A DNA stretch of 17,488 bases from Candidatus Colwelliibacteriota bacterium (GTDB lineage: Bacteria > Patescibacteriota > Minisyncoccia > UBA6257 > Colwellbacteraceae). A program made the translations under genes and the position numbers. The notes below the pieces were generated by a model that was given only the letters and a program-made list of their open reading frames with translations, was not told the DNA's origin and did no database searches. The DNA lies in the NCBI GenBank assembly GCA_023228665.1, contig JALOAR010000012.1, forward strand, positions 1-17,488. Direction: 5' to 3'. Shown in pieces: positions 13,696 to 17,488 of the stretch (its first letter is position 1; every line of letters starts with the position of its first letter).

Positions 13696-13704
13696 TACGG
13701 ATGA

Positions 13705-13733
13705 AATTTAAAGGTATTTTAATGTTTTGTCAA
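13705..13733 (-). promoter_or_regulatory. Sigma70 promoter of rplS
   Basis: Minus strand perfect TTGACA (13728-13733), 17 nt, TAAATT (13705-13710). Predicted transcription start near 13698, about 3 nt before the first ATG and 18 nt before the second. Confidence 0.65.
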
Positions 13734-13790
13734 TATTTTAGTCCGATTAGATTAAAAATCAGTCTGGAGCCTGTTGAAAAATTACTCATA

Positions 13791-14519
13791 TTATCTTTCA
13801 TTTAATTTGCCTAGCACATCAGCCAGATCATCAGGCAACGGAACAGAAAAAGAAACCAGCTCGCCAGGATTTGCCTCAAACTCTAAAATTCCGGCATGCA
13901 AAAATTGCCTTCCCGCGACAATGTCCGATTTTTTTTCCTTTTTTCCGCCATAAAGATTATCTCCCACTATCGGATGCCCTATGGCCGCTAAATGAACCCT
14001 TATCTGATGAGTACGTCCTGTTCTGGGATGAGCTTCAACCAAAGTATATCCCTCATACTTCTTAATCACCTTATATTCCGTAATCGCCTCTTTAATCATC
14101 TTTCCTCCATAAACAGTTCTCTTTACCGTACCGCTCTTTATTCCTATCGGTTTGGCTATTTCTCCCTTATCATCTTTTATTTCTCCATAAACTAGGGCTG
14201 TATATTTCTTAATAATATTTTTATTTTGAAAAAGGCTTTTTAGATATTCAAAATAATTTTGATTCCTGGCAACCACAATAACGCCCGAAGTATCTTTATC
14301 TAGCCTATGCACTATTCCCGGTCTCGATTCAGGATCATCCCCCACTTCCTTAACTTCCGGATATTTTTTAACAACCCAATCCGCAAGAGTGTCTTCCTGC
14401 CTTAATTCCCCGCCCTTTATTTTTACTTTATGCATAAGCAAACCCGCAGGCTTGTTTAAAACCAGAAAGTCCGGAGATTCGTATATAAGCACCGGCTCAA
14501 CTTTTTCATTCATCGCCAT
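13791..14519 (-). CDS. RluA-family pseudouridine synthase
   Basis: 242 residues. It isomerises uridine to pseudouridine in rRNA or tRNA. The catalytic motif is RPGIVHRLDKDTSG (66-79) with Asp74 as nucleophile. Other family blocks are LNKPAGLLMH (21-30), the KYTALVYGEI strand, EAHPRTGRTHQIRVHLA (about 158-174) and HPIVGDNLYGG. There is no N-terminal S4 RNA-binding domain, unlike RluD and RluC, so the target (23S rRNA or tRNA) cannot be assigned. Start choice: AGGA lies 2 nt before the first ATG but 8 nt before the second (14513), so the true product probably begins at Met3. No terminator follows, so read-through into rplS is possible. Family certain. Confidence 0.93.
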   Translation of the reverse strand: MAMNEKVEPVLIYESPDFLVLNKPAGLLMHKVKIKGGELRQEDTLADWVVKKYPEVKEVGDDPESRPGIVHRLDKDTSGVIVVARNQNYFEYLKSLFQNKNIIKKYTALVYGEIKDDKGEIAKPIGIKSGTVKRTVYGGKMIKEAITEYKVIKKYEGYTLVEAHPRTGRTHQIRVHLAAIGHPIVGDNLYGGKKEKKSDIVAGRQFLHAGILEFEANPGELVSFSVPLPDDLADVLGKLNER

Positions 14520-14548
14520 AATCCTACCACCGCTAAAAAATAATTTAC

Positions 14549-14577
14549 AAAATATCTAATCCTGCCCTCCCTTGTAA
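14549..14577 (-). promoter_or_regulatory. Possible promoter of the pseudouridine synthase gene
   Basis: Minus strand TTACAA (14572-14577), 17 nt, TATTTT (14549-14554). Both boxes match only 4/6. It would give a leader of about 25 nt carrying the AGGA ribosome-binding site. Confidence 0.33.
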
Positions 14578-14601
14578 GTTTGTTTTTATAAGTTGTGATT
14601 T

Positions 14602-14629
14602 ATAAAACCCCGCAATTGCGGGGTTTTAT
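14602..14629. terminator. Bidirectional terminator after tRNA-Val
   Basis: Perfect 28 nt palindrome built on CCCCGCAATTGCGGGG with flanking A- and T-runs, 4 nt from the 3' end of tRNA-Val. Confidence 0.9.
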
Positions 14630-14633
14630 TATG

Positions 14634-14707
14634 TGGGCGATACAGGATTTGAACCTGTGACCTTCACAATGTCAATGTGACGCTCTAACCAACTGAGCTA
14701 ACCGCCC
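14634..14707 (-). tRNA. tRNA-Val(GAC)
   Basis: 74 nt tRNA. Acceptor GGGCGGT pairs with ATCGCCC (one G-U), D-arm GCTC/GAGC, anticodon arm TCACA, loop TTGACAT, TGTGA giving anticodon GAC for valine codons GUC/GUU, T-arm CACAGG-TTCAAAT-CCTGT. Discriminator A is followed by CAT; no CCA. Confidence 0.96.
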
Positions 14708-14726
14708 TCTGCCTTATCTGGCATAA

Positions 14727-14755
14727 ATAATATTACCTACGATTAAATATTTCAA
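14727..14755 (-). promoter_or_regulatory. Promoter of tRNA-Val
   Basis: Minus strand TTGAAA (14750-14755), 17 nt, TATTAT (14727-14732), each 5/6. Predicted leader about 13 nt, containing GCCAGATAAGGC, which can form a 3 bp hairpin. Confidence 0.55.
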
Positions 14756-14779
14756 ATTATTCCTCTGCTAGCTGAACAA

Positions 14780-17320
14780 CTAACCTTTCTTGGAAAAATA
14801 ATGCACAAACCATTTCCCAACCTCCACAAATCCGACATTTAAAAGAGCAAAAGCAATAACAGCAAGAGCCCAACCGAAAGGAAGAGGTATTGTTCCAAGA
14901 AAACCGCTTATAAAAGGGTTATATATAGCTATAAAAGTAAGCGCTATGCCAACAGCAAAACCTCCAATAAGATATTTGTTATCAAAAAGGCTATAAGTAA
15001 AAATGTTCTTTTTAAAATTTTTCAGAGAGAAAACAAGGAAAAGAGTATATACAGAGAACGATCCGAAAATAAATGTTTTTACCAAGTTCTCGTCATACCC
15101 TAAACGCAAGAAAATATAATAAGCAGCAAACAAAGATGCGCTGGCAAGCACTCCTATTACCAATATTAAAAATCTTACATACTTGTCAGAGAAAACGCCT
15201 TTTTTTGGAGTCGTACCGGCAGATATATAATCTCCCCCGTCTTCAAACGCAAAAGCTATTGCCGGAAAACTGTCAGAAAAAATATTTACATACAATATTT
15301 GAAGAGCATTAAGAGGTATAGCCAGCCCAAAAGCTATTGAACCGCCTATAATCATTAATTCGTCCAAGCTGTCTGAAAGAAGATAAACCACTGTTTTTTT
15401 AATATTCTCTATTATTCTTCTTCCGCCCGACACAGCCTTAACTATCGTTTCAAAATTATCATCCAATATAACAAGATCTGCCGCTCCTTGAGCGACATCA
15501 GTACCAGAACCGACAGCTACGCCCACATCAGCTTCCTTTAATGCCGGCGCATCATTCACCCCATCTCCAGTCATAGCTATCACCTCCCCAATTCCCTTAA
15601 AAGCTCTTGCTATTCTGACTTTATCTTCTGGAGTAACTCTGGCAAATATTACAGCTTTGCGCGCAATCTCCATCAGTTCTTTTTCTCCTATATTTGAAAT
15701 ATCGGCATGAGTATAAACATTATCATCTGCCGGATTTAATCCTATTTGCCTGGCAACTGAAACAGCTGTTCCTTTATGATCTCCTGTAACTATAACTGTC
15801 CTAATTCCTGAAGCTGAAATTTTTTCTATAGCTTTTTTAACTCCTTCCCTCACAGGATCGTTAAAAGCCAGTAAACCCATAAAATCCCTCCCGGAAGTCA
15901 GGCCGAGAACCCTGTAACCGGAATATGCCAGCTCTTCCACTTGAAGCAATATTTTCTTTTTCTCTTTATTTGTCAGGCTTGAAAATTCAATAACCGCTTC
16001 TGGTGCGCCCAAAATAGCAGATTCCCTCCCCTTACCGGAATCAAAATCAACCCTCGAAAATTTCTTTTCAGAATTAAAAGGCTCTTCAGATAATATTTTA
16101 ATTTCTTCCTTTAAGCTTTCTTTTATTATTCCCCTTTTCCCCGCCTCTCTTACTATCGCTTCTTCAAGAGGCCTGCCCGCTATAATCCAGTCTTCAGGGT
16201 CGCTTTCTGGGTTTTGAACAATCGCATCAGCATTAAGCAAAGCTCTGCGAATAACATCGTCTTCCGAAAAATCCGATATCACTTTTGAAAGTTCCATCTT
16301 CGCCTTCGTCAAAGTTCCTGTTTTATCGGTTAATATTGTAGTCACGCCTCCCAAAGCTTCAGCTGCGATAAGCTTTCTTATTACCCCTTTTCTTTTTGCC
16401 AGTTTTTCAACTCCAATAGCCAAAATAACAGTTAAAGCTATAGGCAATCCTTCTGGTACGGCAGATACAGCCATAGCTATGCCGATTAAGAACATTTCCA
16501 TAGTTGAATAACCTTGCGCAAGGCCTATTACCACAACTATGCCAACCATTATAAAAAGAATAATTGCCGCGAGCGCTGAAAACTTTGCAATTTCTTTTTG
16601 TAGTGGCGTTTTCGTGCGCGATTTTTCAGCAACCGCCTCCGCTATCCGGCCTATTTCAGTTTCCGCTCCCGTACGCACGACAACAGCAATAGCCGTTCCT
16701 TCAGAAATAAGTGTTCCTGCAAAAAGCATTGAGAGCTGATCGGAAATTGGCATACCTAAAGATATAGGATCATTCCCTTTATTGCTTACTGGTAATGATT
16801 CTCCTGTAAGTATAGATTCATCAACAGAGAGAGCATTTGATTGCAATATTCTCAAATCGGCTGGAACTCTTGTTCCGGAAAAAACCTTAACTATATCGCC
16901 GGGAACTATAGACTCGGCATCAATCTCTTTTTCAACGCCCTCTCTTATTACTCTTGCCCTATATTTAACATAAGAACGCAAGCTAGCCAGAGCAGTTTCC
17001 GCCTTATTCTCTTGGTAAAAACCCATAATCACATTCACAACCATAGCGCCAAATATAAATAAACTGTCTTTCACGTCACCTATTGCCAAAGTTGCCGCTC
17101 CCGCTATTGCAAGAATTATTATTAATAAGCTTTTAAACTGATCTGCTAGTATCTGAAGCTTGGAAAGGCGATTACCCGCCCCAAAAACATTCTTCCCAAA
17201 TTTATCAATTCTTTTTTCAGCCTCATCCGAAGTTATCCCTTTTATTGAAGAATCAAATAATTCCAATACAGCTTCAGTCCCCATAGAGCTGAAATCTTTT
17301 TTATTTAAGCCTTCCATCAC
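14780..17320 (-). CDS. P2-type cation-transporting ATPase (Ca2+-ATPase-like)
   Basis: 846 residues. Order of parts: N-terminal cation-ATPase domain (about 8-75), first helix pair, actuator domain with LTGES (about 172-176), M4 with AVPEGLPIALT, phosphorylation motif DKTGTLT, nucleotide domain, VTGDH, the hinge TGDGVNDAPALKEADVGVA, then six C-terminal helices. PEGLP and VNIFSDSFPA in M6 keep the Ca site II type ligands (Glu of PEGL, Asn and Asp). In M5 (YLLSDSLDELM) the SERCA Asn768 position is Ser while the Glu771 position is Glu; M8 shows no Glu at the SERCA Glu908 position. By analogy it may move one ion per cycle; ion identity is unproven. The GTG at 17320 is followed at once by ATG; the -10 box ends only 5 nt before the GTG, so the ATG at 17317 is the more likely start. 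Confidence 0.93.
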   Translation of the reverse strand: MMEGLNKKDFSSMGTEAVLELFDSSIKGITSDEAEKRIDKFGKNVFGAGNRLSKLQILADQFKSLLIIILAIAGAATLAIGDVKDSLFIFGAMVVNVIMGFYQENKAETALASLRSYVKYRARVIREGVEKEIDAESIVPGDIVKVFSGTRVPADLRILQSNALSVDESILTGESLPVSNKGNDPISLGMPISDQLSMLFAGTLISEGTAIAVVVRTGAETEIGRIAEAVAEKSRTKTPLQKEIAKFSALAAIILFIMVGIVVVIGLAQGYSTMEMFLIGIAMAVSAVPEGLPIALTVILAIGVEKLAKRKGVIRKLIAAEALGGVTTILTDKTGTLTKAKMELSKVISDFSEDDVIRRALLNADAIVQNPESDPEDWIIAGRPLEEAIVREAGKRGIIKESLKEEIKILSEEPFNSEKKFSRVDFDSGKGRESAILGAPEAVIEFSSLTNKEKKKILLQVEELAYSGYRVLGLTSGRDFMGLLAFNDPVREGVKKAIEKISASGIRTVIVTGDHKGTAVSVARQIGLNPADDNVYTHADISNIGEKELMEIARKAVIFARVTPEDKVRIARAFKGIGEVIAMTGDGVNDAPALKEADVGVAVGSGTDVAQGAADLVILDDNFETIVKAVSGGRRIIENIKKTVVYLLSDSLDELMIIGGSIAFGLAIPLNALQILYVNIFSDSFPAIAFAFEDGGDYISAGTTPKKGVFSDKYVRFLILVIGVLASASLFAAYYIFLRLGYDENLVKTFIFGSFSVYTLFLVFSLKNFKKNIFTYSLFDNKYLIGGFAVGIALTFIAIYNPFISGFLGTIPLPFGWALAVIAFALLNVGFVEVGKWFVHYFSKKG

Positions 17321-17325
17321 AAATA

Positions 17326-17354
17326 ATTATAGAATAGTAAGAGAAATATAAGAA
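17326..17354 (-). promoter_or_regulatory. Promoter of the P-type ATPase gene
   Basis: Minus strand TTCTTA (17349-17354), 17 nt, perfect TATAAT (17326-17331). The -10 box ends 8 nt before the ATG at 17317, predicting a leaderless or nearly leaderless mRNA. The -35 is weak. Confidence 0.45.
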
Positions 17355-17369
17355 AAAATTTATTAAACA

Positions 17370-17394
17370 AAAATCCGCCCCTTCGGCGGATTTT
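17370..17394. terminator. Terminator between partial tRNA-Met and the ATPase gene
   Basis: AAAATCCGCC and GGCGGATTTT arms around loop CCTTC. On the minus strand it follows the tRNA 3' end by 4 nt. Confidence 0.85.
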
Positions 17395-17398
17395 ATTG

Positions 17399-17438
17399 TG
17401 GGCGCAGTAGGAATCGGACCTACGACCTCTGTCTTATG
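17399..17438 (-). pseudogene. 3' half of a tRNA-Met(CAU)-like gene; 5' half missing
   Basis: These 40 nt equal tRNA positions 34-73: anticodon CAU, A37-A38, stem GACAG, variable loop AGGTC, T-arm GTAGG-TCCGATT-CCTAC, acceptor strand TGCGCCC and discriminator A. The sequence departs from a tRNA exactly before C34: position 33 would be C instead of the near-invariant U, and no CTGTC stem partner or GGGCGCA acceptor strand occurs in the window. The 5' half may be lost, displaced by an insertion, or replaced by an assembly error. Confidence 0.7.
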
Positions 17439-17449
17439 GCCGAAAGTGA

Positions 17450-17488
17450 AAAGAAAATACAGACGCCATAAGCGTCTGTATTTTCTTT
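17450..17488. repeat. Perfect 17 bp inverted repeat ending at the last base of the window
   Basis: Left arm AAAGAAAATACAGACGC (17450-17466), loop CATAA, right arm GCGTCTGTATTTTCTTT (17472-17488), no mismatch. With its A- and T-rich shoulders it could be a terminator, but the position, running off the edge beside a broken tRNA, also fits a fold-back artefact. Confidence 0.85.

Noticed and set aside
13492..13704. Plus-strand open frame opposite rplS
   Set aside because: Fully antisense to bL19 and compositionally driven by its Lys-rich codons; no start signal.
17399..17488. Group I intron in the tRNA-Met anticodon loop
   Set aside because: Introns do occur in tRNA anticodon loops, but a group I intron must end in G right before the 3' exon. 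Here the base before C34 is C, and taking the preceding G as the end would give C at position 33. No intron core (P3-P7) is visible in the 50 bases left. Cannot be excluded without more sequence, but not supported.
1..17488. Defence system, toxin-antitoxin pair, prophage or transposon
   Set aside because: All complete genes belong to housekeeping or envelope families; there is no nuclease-helicase pair, reverse transcriptase, integrase or transposase, and no composition shift was apparent.

Overview
This 17.5 kb window looks like chromosomal DNA from a small-genome bacterium of the Candidate Phyla Radiation, most likely Parcubacteria/Paceibacteria (Patescibacteria). The grounds are AT-rich housekeeping genes packed on one strand, compact versions of universal enzymes, a 3D-domain protein of the form I associate with Parcubacteria, single-pass anchored extracellular proteins, several apparently leaderless starts, and tRNA genes without an encoded CCA. 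The placement is an inference from family resemblance, not from a marker phylogeny. UGA behaves as a stop, so the standard bacterial code fits.

Layout, left to right. An HD-domain protein runs off the left end (minus) and starts 6 nt after the 3' end of tRNA-Ser(UGA). tRNA-Ala(GGC) is on the plus strand and is followed by a bidirectional terminator. From 12.2 kb down to 0.8 kb is one long minus-strand run, in transcription order: recO, a large anchored beta-sandwich protein, glycyl-tRNA synthetase, an M16 peptidase, an AI-2E/PerM-type membrane protein, methionyl-tRNA synthetase, a TatD nuclease, leucyl-tRNA synthetase and a small anchored FN3 protein. On the plus strand a secreted 3D-domain protein diverges from recO with a near-consensus promoter. 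Next comes a 470 bp region of consecutive hairpins containing tRNA-Leu(GAG) plus partial direct and inverted copies of its 3' end. Then, on the minus strand, follow ribosomal protein L19, an RluA-family pseudouridine synthase, tRNA-Val(GAC) and a P2-type cation ATPase. The right end holds only the 3' half of a tRNA-Met(CAU)-like gene, then a perfect 17 bp inverted repeat that ends on the last base.

Functionally the window is mostly translation (three aminoacyl-tRNA synthetases, four complete tRNAs, L19, an rRNA/tRNA-modifying enzyme) with recombination repair (RecO, TatD) and cell-envelope functions (two anchored adhesin-like proteins, 3D protein, M16 peptidase, PerM-type protein, cation pump). 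I see no phage genes, transposase, CRISPR array, toxin-antitoxin pair or defence system.

The most interesting signals are not new protein families. They are (i) a recurring layout in which the -10 box sits 5-10 nt before the start codon, predicting leaderless mRNAs; (ii) the hairpin cluster with fragmentary copies of the tRNA-Leu 3' end; (iii) the broken tRNA-Met and terminal palindrome; and (iv) an in-frame low-complexity DNA tract inside TatD.
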